Assembly: GCA_025363385.1 (NCBI GenBank)
Contig: JANYEA010000055.1
Span: forward strand, 1 to 33,419
Direction of reading: 5' to 3'
DNA: 33,419 nt
Source: Bacteroidota bacterium
Lineage (GTDB): Bacteria > Bacteroidota > Bacteroidia > Chitinophagales > Chitinophagaceae
The translations under genes were made by a program, and so were the position numbers. The notes below the pieces were generated by a model. That model worked only from the letters and a program-made list of their open reading frames with translations, was not told the DNA's origin and did not search any database. The first letter of the stretch is position 1. The number at the start of each line of letters is the position of its first letter. Below, piece by piece: positions 26,335 through 33,419 of the stretch.

Positions 26335-27564
26335 CTAGAATAATTTCCCTGTTTCAAAATTAAGCTTGTATATGAACGTATATTGTTTGGTGAAATTTCT
26401 CAATAGTTTATAGGGTGTATCATTGATATAAATATGATCCTGCATTTCTGATTTAATTTTATCATATCCCAGATTTTTCAAAAACAAAAACAAATAATCT
26501 TCTCCACTTCGAATTAGTTTTATATAAAATCCGTTACCACTATTTAAGAATATCGATATACCATCATAATATCCCCAGGCTTTTGTTCCTGAAAGTGGCT
26601 CTCCTTTTTGATAAGGCGCTAATTGACAGGCATACAATGTTGTAAAACCTGAATTACTAAACTTCTTAATCATTACAATACTATCCGCAATAGGTTTGTT
26701 AGATAAGAAGTCTTCATAACTAGCATATAGTCCTTTTTTATTTTCTTCTATTTTTAAAATACTTTTTATGTCCTTATTACAGTAGTCATTAAAATCTGCA
26801 GGAGCAATCCAGTTTTTTTCTTTTTCATATTTAGCAAATAATAATCTGCTAAATTGTTTTTTTAATTGCATAAGTAAGGAATCGGTAAGAATATTATAGA
26901 CTTTACTATTGTTGTATACGGCAGTAAATACACCTTCTATTTTTTTCAGGGGATAATATCCTGCATCTTTTGAACTAAAAATATCAAAGCGATAATGAAG
27001 GGTACTGATCAGGTTGGTTTTTGTCTTTAAATTTTCAGCGGCTGAAAAACTATACCAAAATTGTTTTAATAATATTACCAGATCTCTGTTACTTCTGTTA
27101 TTACTATCGAGTATTAAATTTTTATCGATAAAATTATTTTTCAACCAACCTGAAAGATTCCCTTGCAATTGTAGACCGACCACGAATAAAAACTTTTCTT
27201 GAAAACTATGATCGCTTGGAAAGAACCCTACTTTTTTAATATCAAACCTACCATCAATGATCCTGATCTTTTGAATATCTGGAATTTTGATACTATCTAT
27301 TTGTGTTATCTGAGGATTGAAATCGACTATTGGATAGGATTGAACGTGAGAGAGAATATAATCTGTTGCAAGATCAACGGGTATTTTTTTTAAATTTACA
27401 TCGCCATTAATCTTTGGATTTAGGGGATCATCTTTATCAACTAGTGTGTTTCGTGGACGTACATCACCTGACGATGGGCTAGGTGCGGGATTAGACATTC
27501 TACGCTGCGCAAGTAAAGGAACTGTGATAAAAAATAAAAAAAATAAAATCACCAATTTCCGCAT
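26335..27564 (-). CDS. Exported protein of unknown function
   Basis: A 409-residue protein I do not recognise. It has a clear signal peptide (MRKLVILFFLFFITVPLLAQ) followed by a Ser/Pro-rich linker (RRMSNPAPSPSSGDVRPRN) that probably separates a globular domain of about 350 residues. That domain has no cysteine motif, repeat or catalytic signature that I can see. It is rich in Lys, Asn, Phe and Tyr, with mixed helix and strand character, for example IVDFNPQITQIDSIKIPDIQ and KAWGYYDGISIFLNSGNGF. It is monocistronic and diverges from the DUF1080 gene, with which it shares a 103-bp intergenic region. A secreted or periplasmic lineage-specific protein is all that can be said. Confidence 0.8.
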   Translation of the reverse strand: MRKLVILFFLFFITVPLLAQRRMSNPAPSPSSGDVRPRNTLVDKDDPLNPKINGDVNLKKIPVDLATDYILSHVQSYPIVDFNPQITQIDSIKIPDIQKIRIIDGRFDIKKVGFFPSDHSFQEKFLFVVGLQLQGNLSGWLKNNFIDKNLILDSNNRSNRDLVILLKQFWYSFSAAENLKTKTNLISTLHYRFDIFSSKDAGYYPLKKIEGVFTAVYNNSKVYNILTDSLLMQLKKQFSRLLFAKYEKEKNWIAPADFNDYCNKDIKSILKIEENKKGLYASYEDFLSNKPIADSIVMIKKFSNSGFTTLYACQLAPYQKGEPLSGTKAWGYYDGISIFLNSGNGFYIKLIRSGEDYLFLFLKNLGYDKIKSEMQDHIYINDTPYKLLRNFTKQYTFIYKLNFETGKLF

Positions 27565-27667
27565 ATCTGCTTTTACATTGAATATAATTATTATTTTAAT
27601 CTTCTGTTAGTTTTCAAATGACTGAAATAATTAAAAAACTATTAACTTCAACATTCATATTAAGAAA

Positions 27668-28444
27668 ATGATAAAGAATTTTTTAACCGCGATTGCTTTA
27701 ACTGCTACCATTGGTTTATTTGCTCAAGTAAAAGGCGACCCTAAAGCAACAGAATATTATACCCCAGTACCTAACAAAGTAACTCCTGCAAAGGGTTTAG
27801 CAAGTGCTCCTTCGGATGCCATTGTTTTGTTTAACGGCACCAATTTTGATGAGTGGGAATTAGTGAATAATCCAACAAGCGTAGACAAATGGGATCTGGT
27901 GGATGCAGCTATGCGCGTGAATAAAAAACGCGGTGATATTCAAACCAAGAAAAAGTTTGTAGATTTTCAATTACATATCGAATATCAAATTCCGGCAAAT
28001 ATTACTGGTAGCGGACAGGCAAGAGGAAATAGCGGAATCTTTTTAGCTGCATTACCTGATGGTGTAGGAAATGCAGGCGGGTATGAATTGCAAGTGCTGG
28101 ATAATTTTACAAATACAACTTATGTAAACGGACAGGTTGGAAGCATTTATAAGCAAACGCCTCCTTTAGTAAATGCCGCATTGGCTCCTGGTGAGTGGCA
28201 AGCTTATGATGTGATTTGGACAGCGCCAAGATTTAATGAAGATGGTACTGTTTTATCGCCTGCTAGAGTTACGGTTTTACATAATGGCATATTGGTTCAA
28301 AATAATTTTATTTTAAAAGGAGATACACCCTATATCGGTCAACCTAGTTATCACAAACATGATGCTTGCCCGATCAAATTACAAGCCCATGGAGATCCAA
28401 GTGAGCCGATTAGCTATCGAAATATATGGCTGAGACCCTTATAA
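27668..28444 (+). CDS. DUF1080 / 3-keto-disaccharide hydrolase domain protein, exported
   Basis: A 258-residue secreted protein consisting of a signal peptide (MIKNFLTAIALTATIGLFAQ) and one DUF1080 domain of the concanavalin-like jelly-roll fold. Family landmarks are AIVLFNGTNFDEWE (51-64), RGNSGIFLA (119-127), YELQVLDN (138-145) and the C-terminal PIKLQAHGDPSEPISYRNIW. Members characterised so far cleave glycosides whose sugar has been oxidised at C3, and many catalogues list the domain as '3-keto-disaccharide hydrolase'. The presence of GMC sugar dehydrogenases, a cytochrome c and two exported TIM-barrel isomerase-like proteins in the same window fits such a route. It is transcribed alone and converges, with a 10-base gap, on the START-domain operon. 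Confidence 0.9.
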   Translation: MIKNFLTAIALTATIGLFAQVKGDPKATEYYTPVPNKVTPAKGLASAPSDAIVLFNGTNFDEWELVNNPTSVDKWDLVDAAMRVNKKRGDIQTKKKFVDFQLHIEYQIPANITGSGQARGNSGIFLAALPDGVGNAGGYELQVLDNFTNTTYVNGQVGSIYKQTPPLVNAALAPGEWQAYDVIWTAPRFNEDGTVLSPARVTVLHNGILVQNNFILKGDTPYIGQPSYHKHDACPIKLQAHGDPSEPISYRNIWLRPL

Positions 28445-28454
28445 TTTTCATTAT

Positions 28455-28847
28455 TTAAATCAACATTGGCAGAATAGTATCTATATCAATTTTTGATTCG
28501 TTCAAAGGGCTCAAAGTTTTATCTGCGAGTACAGTACCTAGTTTACGAAAATTAAATTTCTCGTTGAATTTTTCGAAAGCATTTCGAATCATTTTGAGTA
28601 ATTCTTGTCTATCAATAAAATCTTCAAAGTCTACCACGTAAGAATTTTCACCCACATATTCCAGTACTGTTTCATCACCTATTTTAAAATGGCAGGTAAA
28701 ACGGCATGCGATCCCTTTCTTGGTAGCGGCTCTTTTACGCATCACATCGAAATCGGTATATGATATAAATTTAGTTTGGTCTGTAATGGTTTTGGTGGGA
28801 GGATGATAATGCCATGCAGTTACTTCCATTTCGGTTTGCTCAATCAT
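28455..28847 (-). CDS. Small conserved-looking protein of unknown function, second gene of the START operon
   Basis: A 130-residue cytosolic protein with no signal peptide or membrane span. The frame is open further upstream (to an ATG at 28946, inside the START-domain gene), but the ATG at 28847 lies four bases after the upstream stop and gives a compact start, MIEQTEMEVTAWHYHPP, so I choose it. The sequence alternates beta-like stretches (ACRFTCHFKIGDETVLEYVG, NSYVVDFEDFI) with a long C-terminal helix (RQELLKMIRNAFEKFNEKF) and ends ILPMLI. Its outline is faintly like SecB-fold proteins, but I would not assign that. Tight coupling to the START-domain gene suggests a shared process. Confidence 0.68.
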   Translation of the reverse strand: MIEQTEMEVTAWHYHPPTKTITDQTKFISYTDFDVMRKRAATKKGIACRFTCHFKIGDETVLEYVGENSYVVDFEDFIDRQELLKMIRNAFEKFNEKFNFRKLGTVLADKTLSPLNESKIDIDTILPMLI

Positions 28848-28851
28848 ATAT

Positions 28852-29508
28852 TTAATTTCTGATAAAGTCGATTTTTTGATTCTGAAATCGTTTTTCTTGT
28901 ATAATGCGTGATAAATTATCGAAAGATTCAAACGGTGCTTTGGCAATGAACATATTCACAATCCATGGGGGTATTCCTCCACCAGGATTAATTTTAAGAA
29001 AATATTCTACATGAATCGAATTTGCTCCGGTAGGAGTTACTTCCCATGTTGCATTGGTAAAAGGAATTCTTTCTAACCCTTTAAAATTTGGTAACACATT
29101 TTCAATGGTATTGGCTGTTACTGTCATTTTTTTAGTGATAGAATCTTGAATTATTTTCAGATCAATAACCATATCTCTATTTGATAATGGCCAGGGCATA
29201 GTAGCAATATTGTAATAGTAAATATGATTTGGTGCTAATTGCTTTAAGAGCTTTGAGGTTTTTGTAGCTATTACCCATTCTGGTTGTAAAATGGGTTGTA
29301 AAAGTAGGGTTGCAAGTGACGACAAATTTCCATTTAGGTTGCAGCTAACTTTTATAGCATTGAATTTTGAATCAGTTAATTTTCCCGTAAATACCTTAAT
29401 ACCATCTTTATCTTTCTTTAAAGCCCATTCAGTTTGCGAAAAACTTGGTTCCAAATATATAAAACTGATTAAAAAAATTACAATACGCATCCATTTCAAG
29501 CTCTTCAT
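28852..29508 (-). CDS. START-domain (lipid-binding-like) protein, exported
   Basis: A 218-residue protein with an N-terminal signal sequence (up to about residue 25, EPSFSQ) followed by a START/SRPBCC helix-grip domain. The visible marks are WALKKDKDGIKVFTG at the start of the domain, the central YYNIATMPWPLSNRDMVID (W-P-x-S-x-R-D), WEVTPTGANSIHVEYFLKINPGGGIPPW, and the C-terminal long helix. START domains bind lipids or other hydrophobic ligands; an exported bacterial member would act in the periplasm. The ligand is unknown. It is first of a two-gene operon with the small protein next to it. Alternative start at the internal Met7 would keep the signal peptide intact. Confidence 0.85.
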   Translation of the reverse strand: MKSLKWMRIVIFLISFIYLEPSFSQTEWALKKDKDGIKVFTGKLTDSKFNAIKVSCNLNGNLSSLATLLLQPILQPEWVIATKTSKLLKQLAPNHIYYYNIATMPWPLSNRDMVIDLKIIQDSITKKMTVTANTIENVLPNFKGLERIPFTNATWEVTPTGANSIHVEYFLKINPGGGIPPWIVNMFIAKAPFESFDNLSRIIQEKRFQNQKIDFIRN

Positions 29509-29587
29509 ATTTTTTACAATTCTTTTTATTCATTAACTTATTCTTGGAAATTTAATGTTCATCCTTAAATATCTTGATAAAACGATT

Positions 29588-30505
29588 ATGAAACCAATAA
29601 ATAGAAGTAAATTTTTGTTACAATCTGGTTTATTATTGTCAGGTGCCATTGCTGGCATGTCTTTCTTAGAAAAGAAAAAGAAACCTTTGTTAAGTTTTTC
29701 TACACTTGGTTGCCCTGGGTGGACTTTTACCCAAATTGTAGATTTTGCAGCCGCTAATCAATATGATGGTATTGAGATGCGTGGAATTTTAAAACAATTA
29801 GATCTGCCAAAATGTATGGAATTTAGTAATGAAATAAACATTAAAAATACCAAGCAACTAATGGCAGATAAAAAACTGCGATTTGTAGATTTGGGTTCTT
29901 CTTGTACTTTACATTTTGCTGATAAAGTAGAGCGCCAAAAAAACTTAGATGATGGTAAACGTTTTATTGATCTGGCAGCAGCCATCGATTGTCCTAATGT
30001 TCGCGTGTATCCTAATAACTTTATTAAAGGGCAGGAAAAGAAACAAACTATCGAATTAATCACAACAGGTTTATTAGAATTAGGAGACTATGCAAAAAGC
30101 TCAGGTGTGAGGGTCTTAATGGAAACACATGGCGACTTAGTTTATGTTGCAGATATTAAAACCATTATGGAAGCTGCAAAACATCCACATGTGGGTTTGG
30201 TTTGGGATGCCGCCAATATGTATTTAGAAACCAATGAATCACCAGCTTTGGCATATCAGGAACTCCAATCCTATATTCATCATGCTCATATTAAGGATGC
30301 CAAAAAGGAAGATGGTAAAATAGGTTTCTATTTTTTAGGTGAAGGCAATCTTCCCATTTTCACAGCCATTGATGCACTGTATAAAGGTGGCTATAAAGGG
30401 TATTACAGTTTTGAGTGGGAAAAACTATGGCATCCAGAAATTGCAGAACCTGAATTGGCGTTGTCTGATTATCCTAAAAAAATGAAAGCGCATTTTGGGA
30501 TTTAA
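29588..30505 (+). CDS. Sugar phosphate isomerase/epimerase-like TIM-barrel protein, exported
   Basis: A 305-residue xylose-isomerase-like TIM barrel (AP-endonuclease 2 fold). Probable metal ligands are Glu179 (METHGD), Asp207 (WDAAN), His234 (HAHIKD) and Glu276 or Glu278 (SFEWEK). The N-terminus MKPINRSKFLLQSGLLLSGAIAG looks like an export signal, but has only one Arg in the place of the usual twin pair, so the pathway is uncertain. A frame extension to the ATG at 29555 adds 11 residues ahead of this signal and is less likely. Exported members of this family in Bacteroidota often accompany GMC oxidoreductases and DUF1080 proteins. A relative with a clear Tat signal is encoded at 31539-32417. 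Substrate unknown; likely an oxidised sugar. Confidence 0.87.
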   Translation: MKPINRSKFLLQSGLLLSGAIAGMSFLEKKKKPLLSFSTLGCPGWTFTQIVDFAAANQYDGIEMRGILKQLDLPKCMEFSNEINIKNTKQLMADKKLRFVDLGSSCTLHFADKVERQKNLDDGKRFIDLAAAIDCPNVRVYPNNFIKGQEKKQTIELITTGLLELGDYAKSSGVRVLMETHGDLVYVADIKTIMEAAKHPHVGLVWDAANMYLETNESPALAYQELQSYIHHAHIKDAKKEDGKIGFYFLGEGNLPIFTAIDALYKGGYKGYYSFEWEKLWHPEIAEPELALSDYPKKMKAHFGI

Positions 30506-30515
30506 ATAAAGTGAC

Positions 30516-30848
30516 ATGAATTTAAGAAGTTTGAAATTCTCTTTGTCTTATATAACACCACAAGAATGTGACAACAGATTCTGACCAAGCCTCAAGCAGT
30601 TTAGGGGAAACGGTGTATTTTTTTATGGAAGAACTATTTGGGGTAGGGAGACAGTAAACTATATCGAGCACTATGGATTGCGAAGGAAAAAGAATGGCGA
30701 TAGTTTTGAAAGAACTTTACATACTCATTCTTGGAATTCTAATCACCCCATTGGAAGATTGATTCTCTTAGAACTATCACGTCATTCAGATCATCATTAT
30801 ATGGCAAATTTTACATCAATACAAAACGATCAACACCTTAGCTCTTAA
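30516..30848 (+). pseudogene. alkB: Broken alkane 1-monooxygenase gene, large internal deletion
   Basis: This fills most of the 431-bp gap between genes. From ATG 30516 it reads MNLRSLKFSLSYITP, which fits the N-terminus of AlkB-type di-iron hydroxylases, then hits TGA at 30582. From about 30600 the same reading frame resumes near the C-terminus: NYIEHYGLRRKK (from 30657), HSWNSNHPIGRL (from 30726) and LSRHSDHHYM (RHSDHH at 30780-30797), ending at TAA 30848. NYIEHYG and RHSDHH are signature motifs of the AlkB family. The middle, with the membrane spans and the first two His boxes, is absent, and frame slips are likely before 30650 and after 30800 (YQILHQYK-like text appears in the next frame). 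It cannot make an active enzyme. It starts 11 bases after the TIM-barrel gene. Confidence 0.85.
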
Positions 30849-30936
30849 TCTGGTTAAAAAAGAAATAACTTGCATTTGTTATATCTATTGAGTACTTTGT
30901 TTTTAAGCCCTTTTTCAACCTTAAAAATATCCCATA

Positions 30937-31470
30937 ATGCGTAAATTTATTTGCCTTTGTTTTATTATGTATTTAGTGAGTAGTTGTACTGCTCCAACAG
31001 AGAAAACAACAGAGAAAACCGTTTCAGCTGACAGTTCAAAAACAAACCTTGTGTATACCGTAAAAAAACCAGATAACTGGGATATGAGTAATACCAAAAA
31101 TGTTGTAGTTGCTTTTAATGCATTAAAAGGTTTTGAAGAAAATAAGATTGATGAAAGTCTTAATTTTTTTGGTGACTCAGTATTATGGAAAGCTGATTAT
31201 ATGGAAACCAAACTTTCGAAAGATAGCTTAAGATCAATATTTAAAGCCATGTGGAATGAAACCGCATCTTTGAAAATTGATATGCACGATTTCGAATCTG
31301 TTATTTCTAAAGATAAAAAAGACGAGTTTGTAACAATTTGGTATTATCAAACTACTACTGATAAAAAAGGAAAAACAGATTCAATAGCTATGATCAATGA
31401 TATGAAAATAGTAAACGGTAAAATCGTTGAGCTAGATGAATATACAAGACACTTTCCAACGAAAAAATAA
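30937..31470 (+). CDS. Lipoprotein with NTF2/SnoaL-like domain
   Basis: A 177-residue lipoprotein. The signal peptide MRKFICLCFIMYLVSSC gives Cys17 as the lipid anchor, followed by a short linker containing a perfect 12-base tandem duplication (30995-31018) that encodes TEKTTEKT. The domain from about 55 to 170 begins NVVVAFNALKGFEENKIDES, has FFGDSVLWKADYM and SKDSLRSIFKAMW, and ends in strands MINDMKIVNGKIVELDEYTRHF. This is the layout of an NTF2/SnoaL-like alpha+beta barrel. Such folds either bind small ligands or act as simple enzymes; no catalytic residue is evident. It is preceded by the alkB remnant and followed by a strong terminator. Export is well supported, function is not. Confidence 0.82.
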   Translation: MRKFICLCFIMYLVSSCTAPTEKTTEKTVSADSSKTNLVYTVKKPDNWDMSNTKNVVVAFNALKGFEENKIDESLNFFGDSVLWKADYMETKLSKDSLRSIFKAMWNETASLKIDMHDFESVISKDKKDEFVTIWYYQTTTDKKGKTDSIAMINDMKIVNGKIVELDEYTRHFPTKK

Positions 31471-31481
31471 ATCAATCATAC

Positions 31482-31510
31482 AAAAGCCATTCAAATTTGA
31501 ATGGCTTTTT
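31482..31510. terminator. Bidirectional palindromic terminator
   Basis: A perfect 14+14 base palindrome (AAAAGCCATTCAAA / TTTGAATGGCTTTT) followed by a further T. It lies between the convergent NTF2-like lipoprotein and TIM-barrel genes and can stop both. Confidence 0.88.
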
Positions 31511-31538
31511 CTCTTTACTAGGTTACTTAAAACGAATA

Positions 31539-32417
31539 CTAGGTTAAATTAATCGATTTGAATTTTGATAGGTAATCCCTACTCTGCTTTATAGCATCAT
31601 AAGGATTCAAAGCTGTTTTATCTAATTCCATCACTATCCATTGAACATTCTCTGAACATGCGTCAATGATTGCTGGAATGTTTAGAGAACCTTGTCCTAT
31701 AGGGCTCATTGGATCAGGAGTATCTTTCAATAAATTATCGTTGAAAATTGCTGGTCCATCTTTGATATGTATGAAACGAATTCTTTTTTGCAATTTTTTT
31801 AAAATGTTAACAGGGTCCTGCCCTGAAACTTTCAACCAATAAATATCTGTTTCAAAAAAGATAGAATCATTTAGTTCTTCATGTAAAATTTCGTAAACAA
31901 GTTTGCCTCCCACTTTATTTCGGTATTCCCACCAATGGTTATGTAGGCCAAAGTGAAGACCATTGTCTTTAGCTAACTTGTAGCTTTCCTCATACATTTT
32001 GATTAACTCTTTTGTGCCTTCTAAACTGCTGTATCGTTTATCTTCAGGCCAACCATGCCAGATCAATGTATCGCAGTTATATGCTTTGGCATCTTTTACA
32101 AGTTTCGCAATGTTATTTTTATTTGGAATGTCAACATGGCAAGAAGAAATCTTTAAGTTATATTCTTGTAATACATCAGCAGCAGTTTGTACACTAATAT
32201 GTTCTGGCCAAAAAGCCGTTTCAACATTTTTAATACCAAGATCTGCAATCAGTTTTAAGCTACCCTTAAAATCTTTTGCAATTGCATCTCTGAAAGTATA
32301 CAGTTGAACACCTAAATGGTGCTTTGTATTTACCAGAGGAAACATTAAAAAATCTGGTACAGAAGTGGCAAGTACTCCTAGTCCGGTTAGTTGAATGAAT
32401 TCCCTTCTATTTTTCAT
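31539..32417 (-). CDS. Tat-exported sugar phosphate isomerase/epimerase-like TIM-barrel protein
   Basis: A 292-residue xylose-isomerase-like TIM barrel. The N-terminus MKNRREFIQLTGLGVLATS is a clear twin-arginine signal (R4, R5), so the protein is exported folded, probably with its metal. Likely ligands are Glu164 in LHNHWWEY, Asp191 in ETDIYW, His217 in HIKDGPA and Glu264 in VMELD. It follows the GMC oxidoreductase gene by 14 bases and belongs to the same leftward operon. This makes a sugar oxidised by that flavoprotein its probable substrate. It is related to, but clearly diverged from, the TIM-barrel protein at 29588-30505. Confidence 0.9.
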   Translation of the reverse strand: MKNRREFIQLTGLGVLATSVPDFLMFPLVNTKHHLGVQLYTFRDAIAKDFKGSLKLIADLGIKNVETAFWPEHISVQTAADVLQEYNLKISSCHVDIPNKNNIAKLVKDAKAYNCDTLIWHGWPEDKRYSSLEGTKELIKMYEESYKLAKDNGLHFGLHNHWWEYRNKVGGKLVYEILHEELNDSIFFETDIYWLKVSGQDPVNILKKLQKRIRFIHIKDGPAIFNDNLLKDTPDPMSPIGQGSLNIPAIIDACSENVQWIVMELDKTALNPYDAIKQSRDYLSKFKSINLT

Positions 32418-32431
32418 ACAATAATGTTGTT

Positions 32432-33419
32432 TTAGGTGGTTTCTTTTTTTAGTTCATCGATAGCATGATTTACGGCTCTGGCAGTAAGTGCCATAAATGT
32501 GAGCGAAGGATTTTGAACACCAGTTGAAGTCATGCAGGCGCCATCAGTTACAAAAACATTTTTACAATGATGCATTGCATTCCATTTATTTAACAAAGAT
32601 GTTTTTGGATCGTTTCCCATTCTTACTCCACCTACTTCATGTATATCTAGACCGGGTGCTTGCATGGTATCAATTGCTTTAATATTGGTACATCCGGCAG
32701 CGGTGAGCATTTCCGTTCCAGTTTGGAAGAAGTCTTGTAATAACTTTTCATCATTCTCATCATAGCCTACAGAAGTAATCAGCAATGGCATGCCCCATTT
32801 ATCCTTTTTATCTTTGCTGAGTCTTACATGGTTCGATTCTTTTGGAATGGTTTCACCTTGCATCGACATATTTATTTTCCATCTACCGGGTTCTGTGATG
32901 GCATCCTTAAATTCGCTGCCAATTCCTTCGGCATTGGTATTCTTTGGTCGACTTGCATCATAAAACATCATGTATCCCCTTAGAAAATCGGTTTCCTGTT
33001 TATTGATATTCCTGAAATTGGGGATCATGGGTTGCGTAGGTCTTCGGCCATAATAATATTGATCTAGAGGGCCATCAAAATCTGCTGAAATATTGCCGCG
33101 GTAATTTTGGAATGCAATGAATTTACCTAATAGCTCATTATCATTACCAAGGCCATTCGGAAACCGTGCGGATGTGGAATTTAGCAAGATTAGATTTGTG
33201 TTTAGGCATGCAGCATTCAAAAAGATCAGATCCGCATAGAACTCATGTTCTTGCATGGTTTCTGCATCTATCACACGAACACCGGTAGCTTTTTTAAGTA
33301 TATCATCATAAATCACCGAATGCACAACAGAATGTGGTCTGAGTGTAAGGTTGCCTGTTTTAATTGCCCAGGGAATGGTAGACGAATTAGAGCTGAAATA
33401 ACCGCCAAAAGGGCAACCT
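32432..33419 (-). CDS. GMC-type flavoprotein, gluconate 2-dehydrogenase-like large subunit, 5' part missing
   Basis: The frame is open to the right edge, so about 328 C-terminal residues are visible and the FAD-binding N-terminus is outside the window. It begins within a GCPFGGYFSSNSST segment that matches the CPFGGYFSSNAST segment of the complete GMC protein at 20128-21801. It ends with LDIHEVGGVRMGNDPKTS (catalytic His) and TGVQNPSLTFMALTARAVNHA (catalytic Asn). A shorter start at 33325 would cut into the conserved fold and is not real. Downstream in the same operon is the Tat-exported TIM-barrel protein; a subunit-3 gene would be expected just outside the window. It is a diverged paralogue of the first GMC enzyme, so a different sugar or glycoside substrate is likely. 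Confidence 0.88.
   Translation of the reverse strand, partial: GCPFGGYFSSNSSTIPWAIKTGNLTLRPHSVVHSVIYDDILKKATGVRVIDAETMQEHEFYADLIFLNAACLNTNLILLNSTSARFPNGLGNDNELLGKFIAFQNYRGNISADFDGPLDQYYYGRRPTQPMIPNFRNINKQETDFLRGYMMFYDASRPKNTNAEGIGSEFKDAITEPGRWKINMSMQGETIPKESNHVRLSKDKKDKWGMPLLITSVGYDENDEKLLQDFFQTGTEMLTAAGCTNIKAIDTMQAPGLDIHEVGGVRMGNDPKTSLLNKWNAMHHCKNVFVTDGACMTSTGVQNPSLTFMALTARAVNHAIDELKKETT

Noticed and set aside
28848..28946. Upstream ATG giving a 163-residue version of the small protein
   Set aside because: The extra 33 residues lie wholly inside the START-domain gene in another frame; the ATG just after that gene's stop is more natural.
32432..33325. Second GMC gene as a complete 297-residue protein
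   Set aside because: The reading frame and the homology to the first GMC protein continue to the window edge, so it is a truncated view of a longer gene.

Overview
The window reads as a piece of a Bacteroidota chromosome, most likely from a Chitinophagaceae-like bacterium. The DNA is AT-rich, leaders lack clear Shine-Dalgarno sites, several genes carry the Bacteroidota -7 promoter motif TAnnTTTG close to the start codon, and the protein families are typical of that phylum (DUF5916, Vps10/sortilin-like propellers, DUF1080, Tat-exported sugar isomerase-like TIM barrels, gluconate-dehydrogenase-like GMC enzymes). I see no tRNA, rRNA, CRISPR array, phage or intact insertion sequence. The lineage is inferred from gene content only.

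Layout, left to right. 1-5757: two related sortilin-type beta-propeller proteins (the first cut by the window edge) flank a polyprenyl diphosphate synthase. 5797-7182: a lipoprotein methionine sulfoxide reductase B and, divergently, adenylate kinase. 7285-10116: a paaZ-like bifunctional aldehyde dehydrogenase/hydratase and a crotonase form a two-gene operon for aromatic (phenylacetate-type) CoA degradation. 10204-14768: two convergent Ntn-hydrolases (penicillin-acylase type and gamma-glutamyltransferase type), separated by strong hairpins and what looks like a gene remnant. 14884-24776: a membrane acyltransferase, two DUF5916 outer-membrane-type proteins, a beta-helix lipoprotein, and a gluconate-dehydrogenase-like pair (small Tat subunit plus GMC flavoprotein). 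24777-28444: a degenerate J-domain scrap, an MgtC/SapB membrane protein, a mono-heme cytochrome c behind a palindromic operator, an unknown exported protein, and a DUF1080 (3-keto-disaccharide hydrolase) protein. 28455-33419: a START-domain protein with a small partner, a TIM-barrel sugar isomerase-like protein, a broken alkB gene, an NTF2-like lipoprotein, and an operon of a second GMC oxidoreductase (cut by the edge) with a second, Tat-exported TIM-barrel protein.

The most coherent biological story is a dispersed periplasmic system for oxidising and cleaving sugars or glycosides. It would comprise two GMC flavoproteins, one gluconate-dehydrogenase subunit 3, one cytochrome c electron acceptor, one DUF1080 3-keto-glycoside lyase/hydrolase and two exported TIM-barrel isomerase-like proteins. 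This is the composition expected for glycoside 3-oxidation followed by cleavage. It is an inference from families, not proof.

Three gene relics are visible that ordinary ORF calling misses: an alkane hydroxylase (alkB) remnant with its N-terminus and C-terminal histidine motif but no middle, the first part of a DnaJ-type J domain, and a short possible endonuclease tail beside a strong double hairpin.
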